A stretch of DNA of 64,000 nt from Candidatus Meridianibacter frigidus (lineage in GTDB: Bacteria; Vulcanimicrobiota; Vulcanimicrobiia; Vulcanimicrobiales; Vulcanimicrobiaceae). Location of the stretch: NCBI GenBank assembly GCA_003243975.1, contig QHBJ01000038.1, positions 1 through 64,000 of the forward strand. The letters run 5' to 3'. A model generated the notes under the pieces. That model was not told the DNA's origin. It worked only from the letters and a program-made list of their open reading frames with translations, and made no database searches. Below, piece by piece: positions 41,940 through 50,039 of this stretch (the stretch's first letter is position 1; every line of letters starts with the position of its first letter). The translations under genes were made by a program, and so were the position numbers.

Positions 41940-42088
41940 GGTGCAATCGCACGGAGCTTCTGGGGCATATGAGCTTGGATCGAAGCCATGGACGGCGAGA
42001 GCGACAAGTCATTGAGTAGCGTTTTCGCACGACGCGAAAACGCGGGCGTCACAAGAAATGCCACGGTCACTGGCGTCAGGCACGTCAT
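41936..42088 (-). CDS. 50-residue coupled small ORF
   Basis: A short frame (MTCLTPVTVAFLVTPAFSRR...) whose ATG overlaps the upstream stop (ATGA at 42085-42088) and whose own stop overlaps the downstream start (ATGA at 41936-41939). Its first 18 residues are hydrophobic, perhaps a membrane anchor. Perfect coupling on both sides in a compact operon argues that it is translated. No family recognised. Confidence 0.5.
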   Translation of the reverse strand: MTCLTPVTVAFLVTPAFSRRAKTLLNDLSLSPSMASIQAHMPQKLRAIAP

Positions 42089-43203
42089 GCTATCGCTTTC
42101 CTCCGTTCGTCGGCGGCTGCGCGAGTGGCGGCGATCATCTCGGGGGTAATGGCGACGTCGAACGCGCGCATGTCGGCCAAGCTGAAGCCACACCGCGTCG
42201 CCATCCGGTCGATCTCGATTACCTTCGAGAGATCGATGCCTCGACCGAGCGTGTAAGGTTCGCAGCGGTTCTCCAGCGCAAGCACCATTGTTTCGGACAT
42301 ACACGCAAGCGCGGTGCGCGGCGGCAATCCCAAATCGAACTCCTGACCGGGCTCGCGCACGCGTTCGAATCGCGGATTCCCGGGCACGAGCATGTTGCCG
42401 CCTTCAGTTACGAGCACGTCGGGGCGTTCGCTCGCCACCCGGCGGCTGACGTCATGCGGCAGCGAAAGTTCGCATACGACCGCGCCCGTTTGCAGATCTT
42501 CGGGCTCGATGATATCTTGCGTCGAGGAGGTTGCGGTCAGGACGAGTTGCGCGCGACGTACGGAGGAAGAGATGTCGGTTGTGTAGTCGGACGTGCAAGC
42601 CAGCTCTGGTCCCACGCTTTCGTGAAACTTGCGCAACCGCGTTTCGTTGCGAGCGACTAGAATCAAGCGTTTCACGCGCGGCGCAATAAGGCGCGCGCAT
42701 GCCGATCCGATGGAACCCGTCGCGCCCAGCACCACCGCCGTCGAGTGCGCAGGGTCTATTCCCATCTCGTGCGCGCCCCGAAAGAAGCTCTGAATTCCGG
42801 AGGCGATGGTTAGTGAGTTGCCCGTCGTCACCGGAATGGGTGAGCGCTCATTGACCGTTATTCCGCCGTCGCCAACGACGCCGGTGAAAGCACCGAGGCC
42901 CGCAACCTGCGCACCCATATCCGCGCCAATCTCAATGGCACGCAGAATTTTGTCGTAAACTTTCTCGCGCGGGAACTCGATCATTTGGTCGGGCATCAGC
43001 GTGGCCGCTACGAACCAGCCCTCCGTCTCACGCCCATCGGGCGTACGCACGCCGGTAACGTGAACGGCGGCATAGGCCGGCATCCAATCCAGGATTTTGC
43101 GAATGATGGGCTCGCCCTTGCCTTTAGCGCCCGGCTCGTAGCGCGTGACGTCTTCCAGCGAAACCGGATGGATCACGAAACAGAACTTGCTGGTCTGCGT
43201 CAC
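42085..43203 (-). CDS. long-chain acyl-ACP reductase (AAR)-like protein
   Basis: 372 residues. The N-terminal domain (FCFVIHPVSLEDVTRYEPGA) is followed by GLGAFTGVVGDGGITVNERS, PVTTGNSLTIASG and a Rossmann nucleotide site STAVVLGATGSIGSACARLI, then LACMSETMVLALENRCEPYT with a conserved Cys. This layout matches the cyanobacterial acyl-ACP reductase that makes fatty aldehydes, though sequence identity looks low. Database tools may call it shikimate dehydrogenase. Overlaps of 4 bases on each side tie it to SRPBCC and the 50-residue ORF. The acyl substrate is unproven. Confidence 0.7.
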   Translation of the reverse strand: MTQTSKFCFVIHPVSLEDVTRYEPGAKGKGEPIIRKILDWMPAYAAVHVTGVRTPDGRETEGWFVAATLMPDQMIEFPREKVYDKILRAIEIGADMGAQVAGLGAFTGVVGDGGITVNERSPIPVTTGNSLTIASGIQSFFRGAHEMGIDPAHSTAVVLGATGSIGSACARLIAPRVKRLILVARNETRLRKFHESVGPELACTSDYTTDISSSVRRAQLVLTATSSTQDIIEPEDLQTGAVVCELSLPHDVSRRVASERPDVLVTEGGNMLVPGNPRFERVREPGQEFDLGLPPRTALACMSETMVLALENRCEPYTLGRGIDLSKVIEIDRMATRCGFSLADMRAFDVAITPEMIAATRAAADERRKAIA

Positions 43204-43634
43204 TTTTCGGCCTCGGCTTTGAGCGCCGCCAGCATCATCTCGCTGTTTTCTTCGACTTTGCGCTGCAAGGTTGGGCCAATTAATTCGGCGAGCGTCGGTA
43301 CGCCGAAGTCATAGTCGACGCTGAGCACGACCGTCGTCACACCGTCGCGCTCGTCGAACGTCCACGCACCTTCGAACTTGTCAAGGTCGCCTTCGATCAG
43401 CTTGTAGTCGATGCGCGCATCGGTATCGTTGAAGCGGTCTTCTTCGGTCCACTCGATGGGCGCCTCTTCCACCAGCGTCTTCCACTTGGTTACGATGTAC
43501 CCCGCGTGCCGCTCCAGAATGCTCACGGATTCCACGTCCGGCATGAACTGCGGAAAGCGCTCCTGCTGTTTGGCGAGTTCGTAGACTCTGCGCGCCGGAG
43601 CACGGATTTCGATGCGTGTTTCAACATAGGGCAT
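43200..43634 (-). CDS. SRPBCC (START-like) ligand-binding protein
   Basis: 144 residues starting YVETRIEIRAPARRVYELAK with QEEFPQ-type QERFPQFMPDVESV, the polyketide-cyclase/COQ10-like SRPBCC fold, ending in a helix (LQRKVEENSEMMLAALKAEA). Members bind lipids or other hydrophobic ligands. Between an aminotransferase and an acyl-reductase-like gene, it may hand over a hydrophobic intermediate (inference). Confidence 0.88.
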   Translation of the reverse strand: MPYVETRIEIRAPARRVYELAKQQERFPQFMPDVESVSILERHAGYIVTKWKTLVEEAPIEWTEEDRFNDTDARIDYKLIEGDLDKFEGAWTFDERDGVTTVVLSVDYDFGVPTLAELIGPTLQRKVEENSEMMLAALKAEAEK

Positions 43635-43645
43635 TTACATTTTCA

Positions 43646-44905
43646 CTACAGCTGGCCCAGCTTCTCGTAGGCGGTTGCCACTCCTACTCGCAGCGCGTTC
43701 AGCGCGCGCTCAACTTCTTGCGCCGTAACGATAAGCGGCGGTTCCAAGCGAATGACGCGCTGCATATTGAGCGTCCAGGCCGCCGTCACGCCCATTTTAA
43801 GCATCTCCGGAATGATCGTTCCACCATAGCCTTCGCTGGTCAGTTCGACGCCCACCAGCAGCCCCAAACCACGCACTTCGCTGATGACCTGCGGATAGGA
43901 GTGCGCAATCGCACGCGCACCGCCCAGCAACTCTTTGCCGCGCTCGCGCGCATTTTCAACGAGGCCGTCTTCAGTCAGCACGTCGATCGCTGCTAACGCG
44001 GCCGCGCAGGCAACCTCGTTGCCGCCGAATGTAGACGTATGCATGAGCGGCGCTTTGGCGTACGCCGCGTTCCAGACCGGCAACCGCGCGATATAGGCGC
44101 CGACCGGAACAATTCCGCCGGAGAGACCCTTTGCGAGCGCCATGATGTCGGGCACCACGCCGTCGCGATTGCATCCAAAGAGCAAGCCACAGCGTCCCAG
44201 GCCGGTCTGTACTTCATCCGCGATCAGCAGAGCGCCCGACGCGTCGCAGATTTCGCGAACGGCGCGCAGGTAGCCAGCCGGCGGAACGATGACGCCGCCC
44301 TCGCCTTGCACGGGCTCAACGATAAACGCCGCCGCGTCCGTCAGCGCGCCTGCCAGCCCGTCGGTGGTTCCGTACGGCACATGCTCGACATTGGGCAATA
44401 GCGGCTCGTACTCGCGGCGAAAATACTCGCGTCCGCTCACGGTCAGCGCCCCCAAAGTTTTTCCATGAAAGGCATTGTGGGTCGCGACGATCTTGTGCCG
44501 ATTGGTCGCGGCCTTCGCCAGCTTGATTGCGCCTTCGACCGCCTCCGCGCCGCTATTGCAAAAGAAAGAAATCTGCAGATCGCCCGGCGCCAGTTCTGCG
44601 AGCCGTTTCGACGCGCGCCCGAGCATGATGTTGAACATGGTCTTGCCCGAAAGCGACATGCGCTCCATCTGATCTTGGACCGCGGCGATAACTTTTGGGT
44701 GGCTGTGCCCTAAAGTGAAAACGCCGTACCCGCCGGCGAAATCCAGATACTCCTTGCCGGCATGATCGACGATCGTGCAGCCGCGCGCGCACACTTCGAC
44801 CGGGCTTCCCGAAACCTTCATGACCCGCGCCAGCGGGGGATTCACATACTCTTTGTAATTTTCGTAAACTTCTTCGTAGATTTCTTTGGCGGAGGCGAGT
44901 GTCAT
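43646..44905 (-). CDS. class III PLP-dependent aminotransferase
   Basis: 419 residues of the ornithine/putrescine/acetylornithine aminotransferase family: DFAGGYGVFTLGHSHPKVIA, FFCNSGAEAVEGAIKLAKAA, AFHGKTLGALTVSGRE, LLIADEVQTGLGRCGLLFGC and the PLP Lys in MALAKGLSGG near 258. It transfers amino groups to or from an omega-amino compound or aldehyde. In this operon an aldehyde from the acyl-reductase-like protein is a possible partner (inference). Its start overlaps the dus stop by 4 bases. Confidence 0.9.
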   Translation of the reverse strand: MTLASAKEIYEEVYENYKEYVNPPLARVMKVSGSPVEVCARGCTIVDHAGKEYLDFAGGYGVFTLGHSHPKVIAAVQDQMERMSLSGKTMFNIMLGRASKRLAELAPGDLQISFFCNSGAEAVEGAIKLAKAATNRHKIVATHNAFHGKTLGALTVSGREYFRREYEPLLPNVEHVPYGTTDGLAGALTDAAAFIVEPVQGEGGVIVPPAGYLRAVREICDASGALLIADEVQTGLGRCGLLFGCNRDGVVPDIMALAKGLSGGIVPVGAYIARLPVWNAAYAKAPLMHTSTFGGNEVACAAALAAIDVLTEDGLVENARERGKELLGGARAIAHSYPQVISEVRGLGLLVGVELTSEGYGGTIIPEMLKMGVTAAWTLNMQRVIRLEPPLIVTAQEVERALNALRVGVATAYEKLGQL

Positions 44906-45909
44906 GCGGCCTCCGCGCAGCGTTCCAGCGATTCGATCGTCTCTTCGACCACGGCAATCGCACCTTCCCCATCGTCAATGTGCATGATGCGCTCGCGCAA
45001 CGTGGCTGCCCCGGGAATGCCTTTGAGGTAAAGTGCCACGTGTTTGCGCATTTGGGGAACCGCACGGGATTCGCCCAGTTCCTGAACCATGGTGCGGTAG
45101 TGTACGATGGCGAAACGCAAGCGATCCGCCGGTGCGGGTGGCTGACGCGCAGGCCGCCCCTCCATTAAGTCGGCGATCTGCGAGATGAGCCACGGGTTGC
45201 CCAGCGTCGCACGCCCGAGCATGATGGCGTCCACGCCCGAGCGCTCCATGCGATCCATCGCTTGCGTTGCGTCGTCAATATCGCCGTTGCCGATCACCGG
45301 AATGCCAACGGCAGCTTTGAGCCGGGCAATGTGGTCCCAATCGCTATTTCCTTTGTAAAATTGGCGCGCGGTGCGGCCATGCAACGTCACCGCCGCGACG
45401 CCCGCCCTTTGCGCACGCTTCGCGACCTCGATATAAACTAGTTGCTCCTCGTTCCACCCCAAGCGCATCTTCATCGTAACGGGGCAGTCGACGGCACAAA
45501 CGACGGCCCGCATGATGGCCTCGCAGCGCTCGACGTCTTTGAGGCACGCGCTGCCGCCCCGCGTTTTCACGACCTTCGGCGCCGGGCACCCGAAGTTGAT
45601 GTCGACGATATCCGCGCCGCATTCGCGCACAACCCGCGCCGCACGAGCCATCACCGCTGGATCGTCGCCCCAAAGCTGGGTGGAAACGGGTTTCTCCAAG
45701 CCGTGCTGATCGATCATCTCCATCGTTCGCTTGTTGCCGTGTTGCAGGGCGTTGGAAGAAACGAACTCGGTGACGGTCAGGCCCAGGCCGAATGGCTTGT
45801 AGAGGGCGCGCATGGTGCGGTTGGTGACCCCCGACATCGGGGCGAGAATCAGCGGCGGCCAAATCCGGTGAGGCCCGATCTGGAGCGGCGGAACCGTGCG
45901 CGCAGACAT
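44902..45909 (-). CDS. dus: tRNA-dihydrouridine synthase
   Basis: 335 residues with the Dus barrel: PPLILAPMSGVTNRTMRALY, the catalytic Cys in DINFGCPAPKVVKTRGGSAC near 107, TLHGRTARQFYKGNSDW and VIGNGDIDD. It reduces uridines in the tRNA D-loop with FMN. It is the first gene of the operon ending at 39639, probably a housekeeping lead gene. Confidence 0.95.
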   Translation of the reverse strand: MSARTVPPLQIGPHRIWPPLILAPMSGVTNRTMRALYKPFGLGLTVTEFVSSNALQHGNKRTMEMIDQHGLEKPVSTQLWGDDPAVMARAARVVRECGADIVDINFGCPAPKVVKTRGGSACLKDVERCEAIMRAVVCAVDCPVTMKMRLGWNEEQLVYIEVAKRAQRAGVAAVTLHGRTARQFYKGNSDWDHIARLKAAVGIPVIGNGDIDDATQAMDRMERSGVDAIMLGRATLGNPWLISQIADLMEGRPARQPPAPADRLRFAIVHYRTMVQELGESRAVPQMRKHVALYLKGIPGAATLRERIMHIDDGEGAIAVVEETIESLERCAEAA

Positions 45910-45950
45910 ACCCGGCTATTCTATCACGGGGCAGAATTCGCTCGCCCGCA

Positions 45951-45976
45951 GCAGAGACACAGGGATGTGTCTCTGC
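45951..45976. promoter_or_regulatory. perfect 11-bp inverted repeat before an HTH gene
   Basis: GCAGAGACACA and TGTGTCTCTGC are perfect complements around GGGA. A second weaker symmetry (ACAC, six A, GTGT) follows at 45981-45994. This suits an operator for the adjacent ArsR-like regulator or a hairpin in its leader. It also lies in the promoter region of the divergent dus operon. Confidence 0.6.
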
Positions 45977-45997
45977 ATACACAAAAAAGTGTCTATC

Positions 45998-46321
45998 GTG
46001 GTACTTACGCTTTTTGGTTCGCCCCTCCGCACACGGATTCTGGTATTTCTGGCTTCTTCGGCGCCAAGCTATCCGGCGGAACTCGCCCGCATTTTCCGGG
46101 TTCGTCCGACCGAAGTATACCGGGCGCTCAGCGCACTTGAGGACGTCGGTGTTGTAGCGACCCGCCGCATCGGATCGACGCGGCTGGTCGAGCTTGAATC
46201 GCGGTTTTTCGCTTTCGAGGAACTAAACGCGCTCCTATTGCGCCTAAGTTTATTGCCAGAATTTCGGGGTGTACCATGGCCGCGCCGACGCCCGCGCGCC
46301 ATCGGCAAGCGCACCGCTTGA
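45998..46321 (+). CDS. ArsR-like winged-helix regulator
   Basis: About 107 residues from GTG 45998 (an in-frame ATG at 45965 lies inside the inverted repeat). The winged-helix core is LFGSPLRTRILVFLASSAPS, YPAELARIFRVRPTEVYRAL and SALEDVGVVATRRIGSTRLV, followed by a Pro/Arg-rich tail. No metal-binding Cys pair is visible. It probably binds the inverted repeat just upstream and may control itself or the divergent dus operon (inference). Confidence 0.75.
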   Translation: MVLTLFGSPLRTRILVFLASSAPSYPAELARIFRVRPTEVYRALSALEDVGVVATRRIGSTRLVELESRFFAFEELNALLLRLSLLPEFRGVPWPRRRPRAIGKRTA

Positions 46322-46372
46322 ACGAAACCGAACTCGCGTGCATAGCCGCTCGGGTAACTCGGCAATTTCGAA

Positions 46373-46615
46373 GTGAAGGCATTCACGTTAGTCGCCAACC
46401 GCTTATCGCAATACGTCCATTGGAACGAACGGCAATCTCTCGCCGTGATCCTCGAAGCAATCGCGCAAGGTCGGCAAAAAGTTGATCTACGGAGATTGGC
46501 CGCGGCGATTGAAGCATTCGACGCGCCCGATAAGATTACGAGAGATAGAATCGCTATCGCTCGCTCCGAAATCGAAGGGTGCTCAGGAACGAAATTGCAC
46601 TTGCCTCAGGCCTGA
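46373..46615 (+). CDS. small hypothetical protein after the HTH gene
   Basis: 80 residues from GTG (VKAFTLVANRLSQYVHWNER). The segment QSLAVILEAIAQGRQKVDLR and RLAAAIEAFDAPDKITRDRI looks like a genuine helical protein, but no family is recognised. It lies 51 bases after the regulator on the same strand and converges on coaX, overlapping its end by 10 bases. Confidence 0.5.
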   Translation: MKAFTLVANRLSQYVHWNERQSLAVILEAIAQGRQKVDLRRLAAAIEAFDAPDKITRDRIAIARSEIEGCSGTKLHLPQA

Positions 46616-47370
46616 TGCTTGGAGAAGAGCTTTAGGCCGCGTAGACTCAAGTCCGTATCGACCGTATCGATCACGGGCGTGTGCTTGGCAACCACCGCTG
46701 CGAGTCCGCCCGTCGCAATTACTCGCGCGCCGCCCCCCAGCTCAGAGCGAAAGCGCGCGACCAGGCCTTCGGTTTGCCCCACGAAACCATACACGATGCC
46801 GGACTGCAACGATGCAATGGTTTCCCGGCCAATCGCTTGCCCAGGTGCTTCGAGCGCAATCTGCGGCAGCTTGGCGGCCCGCCCCACCAGAGCATCGACC
46901 GAGATTGAAATCCCCGGCGCAATTGCCGTGCCGACAAACTCGCCCGCATCCGAAATTGCCACAAACGCGGTGGCCGTGCCGTAACTGATCACGATTAGCG
47001 GTGCGCCATACGAAGCGCGCGCGCCGATTGCCGCGGCCACCAAGTCAGCACCGACTTCGGAGGGACGGTCCGTGCGCACCGGTATTATCCGCTGACGGTG
47101 CGGCTTCAGAAACGCCGGCGCGCGATCGAAGAAGCGTTCGCATGCCTCGTGGAGCACCTGATCGAGTTTCGGCACTACGCTTGCTACGGCCACCCCATCG
47201 ATCGCACTTGTGTTGACGCCGCTCGTTGCAAGAAGCTGGCGCAGAAAGACGCCGTACTCGTCGCCGGTTCGGCGCGAATCGGTGGTTACGCGCCAGCGGT
47301 GCAGCAGTTCATCGCCATCGAAAATGCCAAGCTTGGTTTCGGTGTTCCCGATGTCAATTGCCAGTAGCAC
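46606..47370 (-). CDS. coaX: type III pantothenate kinase
   Basis: 254 residues of the CoaX ASKHA fold: [20 protein letters not shown] (phosphate-1 motif), VRTDRPSEVGADLVAAAIGA with the catalytic Asp, TAIAPGISISVDALVGRAAK and ARVIATGGLAAVVAKHT. The usual D-x-GTATT segment reads SYGTATAF. It phosphorylates pantothenate, the first step of CoA synthesis. It overlaps coaBC by 17 bases. Confidence 0.95.
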   Translation of the reverse strand: MLLAIDIGNTETKLGIFDGDELLHRWRVTTDSRRTGDEYGVFLRQLLATSGVNTSAIDGVAVASVVPKLDQVLHEACERFFDRAPAFLKPHRQRIIPVRTDRPSEVGADLVAAAIGARASYGAPLIVISYGTATAFVAISDAGEFVGTAIAPGISISVDALVGRAAKLPQIALEAPGQAIGRETIASLQSGIVYGFVGQTEGLVARFRSELGGGARVIATGGLAAVVAKHTPVIDTVDTDLSLRGLKLFSKHQA

Positions 47371-48559
47371 GTCGGATCCCGTTCAAACGCGGCGCAATGG
47401 CATCCAAGAGCGCGGACGCCAGGAACGTCTTGCGCGCGGTTCCCAGCTCGCTGCTTCCGCCGTCCGCGAAGAGCACGCGCAACCTGTTCTCGCCCGGTCC
47501 AAAACCGCGCCCGAATGAAACGTCATTGACCGCGATCGCATCCAATTTCTTGCCAGCGAGCTTCTGGCGCGCATTGCCCTCGTGATCTTGCGTTTCGGCC
47601 GCGAAGCCGACCAGGTACGCGTCGGGATTGCGCTGAGCGAGTTCCAACAAAATGTCGGGGTTGCGCACCATGCGAACGTTGATGTCGCCGCTGGTCTTCT
47701 TCACTTTGTGCGGGGCGCGCTCTGCGGGACGCCAGTCCGACACCGCGGCACATGCAATGATCAGATCCGCATCGCAAGCGCGTTCCAGGGCGGCGGCGTG
47801 CATTTCATTGGCTGTCGTAACGTGGACGGTTTTTACATTGCCGTTGCACCCGAGCATCGTCGGTCCTAATACGAGCGTGACATCAGCGCCACGCGATGCC
47901 GCTTCTTCAGCCAGGGCGATGCCCATGGCGCCCGTCGAGGGATTGGAAACAAAGCGCACGGGATCGATCGCTTCGCGCGTTGGCCCCGCCGTAATCAGGA
48001 CGCGGCGTCCGCGAAGTTCGCCGTGAGCGCTTAGCGAAAGCTCGATGGCGTCAAGCAAACGCTCCAAGGTAGCCAAACGCCCGATGCCCGATTCGCGCTC
48101 CGCCAGAAAACCCGACTCGGGCTCGACGACGCGCGCACCACGCGCGGCTAGCGTGGCTACATTCTCTTGCGTCGCTGCGTGCTCGTACATGGCGGAGTTC
48201 ATCGCAGGCGCAACGATGAGCGGCACGCGCGATGCCAATAGAGCCGTACTTAGCAGATCGTCGGCAAGCCCATTTGCAAGCTTCGCGATCAAGTTGGCGG
48301 TGGCGGGAGCGACGACGCAAACTTGGGCTTCGCGTACCAAGCGAATATGTGGGATCCGCTCGGGCGCATCCCACAGCGATGTGTACACGGGACGCGCCGT
48401 TAACGACGAAAATGTCAGCGGGGAAACAAACCGCTCAGCGGCTGCGGTCATCACGACGTCCACGACTGCGCCGCGCTGCACCAAAGCACTTGTGAGTTCC
48501 GCGGCTTTGTACGCGGCAATCCCACCGCCCACCCCGAGAAAGATGCGGGCGTCTTTCAT
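47354..48559 (-). CDS. coaBC: bifunctional phosphopantothenoylcysteine decarboxylase/synthase
   Basis: 401 residues. CoaC flavoprotein half: [40 protein letters not shown] and [17 protein letters not shown] (PxMNxxMW-type motif). CoaB half from about 188: [40 protein letters not shown] and [14 protein letters not shown]. It makes 4'-phosphopantetheine in CoA synthesis. Its start overlaps the panC end by 4 bases. Confidence 0.96.
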   Translation of the reverse strand: MKDARIFLGVGGGIAAYKAAELTSALVQRGAVVDVVMTAAAERFVSPLTFSSLTARPVYTSLWDAPERIPHIRLVREAQVCVVAPATANLIAKLANGLADDLLSTALLASRVPLIVAPAMNSAMYEHAATQENVATLAARGARVVEPESGFLAERESGIGRLATLERLLDAIELSLSAHGELRGRRVLITAGPTREAIDPVRFVSNPSTGAMGIALAEEAASRGADVTLVLGPTMLGCNGNVKTVHVTTANEMHAAALERACDADLIIACAAVSDWRPAERAPHKVKKTSGDINVRMVRNPDILLELAQRNPDAYLVGFAAETQDHEGNARQKLAGKKLDAIAVNDVSFGRGFGPGENRLRVLFADGGSSELGTARKTFLASALLDAIAPRLNGIRRATGN

Positions 48560-49383
48560 GCGCTAATCCAAAGGTTGTCGATGAGGCGCACGCGACCGAA
48601 GCAAGCCGCACCGATAATGAAGGCCGGTGCAGTTAGGGCTTCGATCGGCTCGAACGTACGCTGCGAAACGATGTCCAAGTAGTCCCACGTCCCAGGTGGC
48701 CTCAGCACGGCCGCCGCCTCCTGCGCCGCCCGGGGTTTCGGCACGCCTTCGCGCAGCGATTTTTCAAAAGACTCCAGCGCTGTGTGCAAGCTCGGGGCTG
48801 CCGCGCGCTCATCGCTTGAGAGATACGTGTTTCGACTCGAGAGAGCCAGCCCATCGGACTCCCGCACCGTCGGGAGAATCTGGAGCGCGACGGGGAAATT
48901 AAGATCGTCGATCATGCGCGCGAGCACCGCGGTTTGCTGCGCGTCCTTCTGGCCCACAAATAGGACGTCGGGCTGCACGATGTTGAGCAGCTTGGCGACG
49001 ACGGTCGCCACCCCGCGAAAGTGTCCGGGGCGAACGGCGCCTTCGAAACCTGCGCCGACGCGACCCACGTCGACGCTGGTCGCAAAATCCGACGAGTACA
49101 TATTTTGCGCGCTCGGCGCGAAGAGTACGTCAACGCCAGAAGCGGCGAGTTTTTCCGCGTCGCCTTTCCGATCGCGCGGATAGCGTTCGAAATCCTCGCC
49201 GGCCGCGAACTGGAGCGGATTCACGAAGACCGAGGCTGCCACCGTTGCTGAGGCATTCCGGGCATCGCGCAGCAGCGCCAAATGCCCATCATGTAGGGCG
49301 CCCATCGTCGGGACGAAGCCCAGTGGACGTGGAACGCTACCCAGCGAGCTCCGCAGGGCCGGGATCTGCGTGTGGGTGATCAT
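48556..49383 (-). CDS. panC: pantothenate synthetase
   Basis: 275 residues: LGFVPTMGALHDGHLALLRD (HIGH-like motif), SVFVNPLQFAAGEDFERYPR, LFVGQKDAQQTAVLARMIDD and ALSSRNTYLSSDERAAAPSL (KMSKS-like position). It joins pantoate and beta-alanine. Neither panB nor panD is adjacent. It lies in the FHA-panC-coaBC-coaX row. Confidence 0.96.
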   Translation of the reverse strand: MITHTQIPALRSSLGSVPRPLGFVPTMGALHDGHLALLRDARNASATVAASVFVNPLQFAAGEDFERYPRDRKGDAEKLAASGVDVLFAPSAQNMYSSDFATSVDVGRVGAGFEGAVRPGHFRGVATVVAKLLNIVQPDVLFVGQKDAQQTAVLARMIDDLNFPVALQILPTVRESDGLALSSRNTYLSSDERAAAPSLHTALESFEKSLREGVPKPRAAQEAAAVLRPPGTWDYLDIVSQRTFEPIEALTAPAFIIGAACFGRVRLIDNLWISA

Positions 49384-49387
49384 GGAC

Positions 49388-49687
49388 TTACACGCGCGTG
49401 ACGCGCAGAATAGTGCGGCCCACGGTGAACGGGTCGCCGATTGCTAAGGCCATTTCGCCTTGAACCGTTTGCCCGGCCAGCTTCGTGCCGTTCCGGCTCT
49501 TGAGGTCGGTCAGCAGCAGTCCCTCGGATTGGGCCTGCAGCCGCGCGTGCTTGCGCGAGATATAGCGGTCGATGGTGATACAGGCATCGGCCACCGTGTC
49601 GTCGCGCCCAATGGTAATCTCGTTTTCAAAGGTCCAAGTTTTGCCGTCGAGGGGTCCGCTGAGGACCTCTAAGAGATACATCGGCAA
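49388..49687 (-). CDS. FHA-domain protein
   Basis: 99 residues that are almost only one forkhead-associated domain: GKTWTFENEITIGRDDTVAD, RYISRKHARLQAQSEGLLLT and DLKSRNGTKLAG, with the Gly-Arg, Ser-x-x-His and Asn-Gly positions for phosphothreonine binding. Its Ser/Thr-kinase partner is not in the window. It ends 4 bases before panC. Confidence 0.92.
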   Translation of the reverse strand: MPMYLLEVLSGPLDGKTWTFENEITIGRDDTVADACITIDRYISRKHARLQAQSEGLLLTDLKSRNGTKLAGQTVQGEMALAIGDPFTVGRTILRVTRV

Positions 49688-49823
49688 CCGCCCTTCTACC
49701 GCGCGCCACGCCCCTCCCGGTCTGGCTCACACCCTGCTGCCAGCGGGAAGGCTAACGATTTCGACCGGCTTGACGATACCGTATAAATGAAGCGCAAGAA
49801 CGAGGGCCGCTGGGCACCTGCTC

Positions 49824-50039
49824 GTGGCCGATAAAGTTGCCGAGCTCGTGGAGCTCTTGGAGATCGAGCCGGACGGCCTGCGCGAAGCCGAGTTCTTCCA
49901 AGCCCGAGCGGCCTTACAAACCCGGGTCGGCAAGACCGTGAGCGCAGCCGAAGTGCAGGACGCGCGGATCGTGCTCGCTACGTCCGACGGAGGCAGGTAT
50001 ATCTTCTATGGGTTCCTGGGCGCTGAGGGCGCGTACTAA
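49824..50039 (+). CDS. small hypothetical protein
   Basis: 71 residues from GTG (VADKVAELVELLEIEPDGLR in the first part, ARIVLATSDGGRYIFYGFLG at the end). Acidic and helical first, then a beta end. No family recognised and the ribosome binding site is weak. It converges on the PLP lyase-like gene, overlapping its stop by 4 bases. Confidence 0.5.
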   Translation: MADKVAELVELLEIEPDGLREAEFFQARAALQTRVGKTVSAAEVQDARIVLATSDGGRYIFYGFLGAEGAY

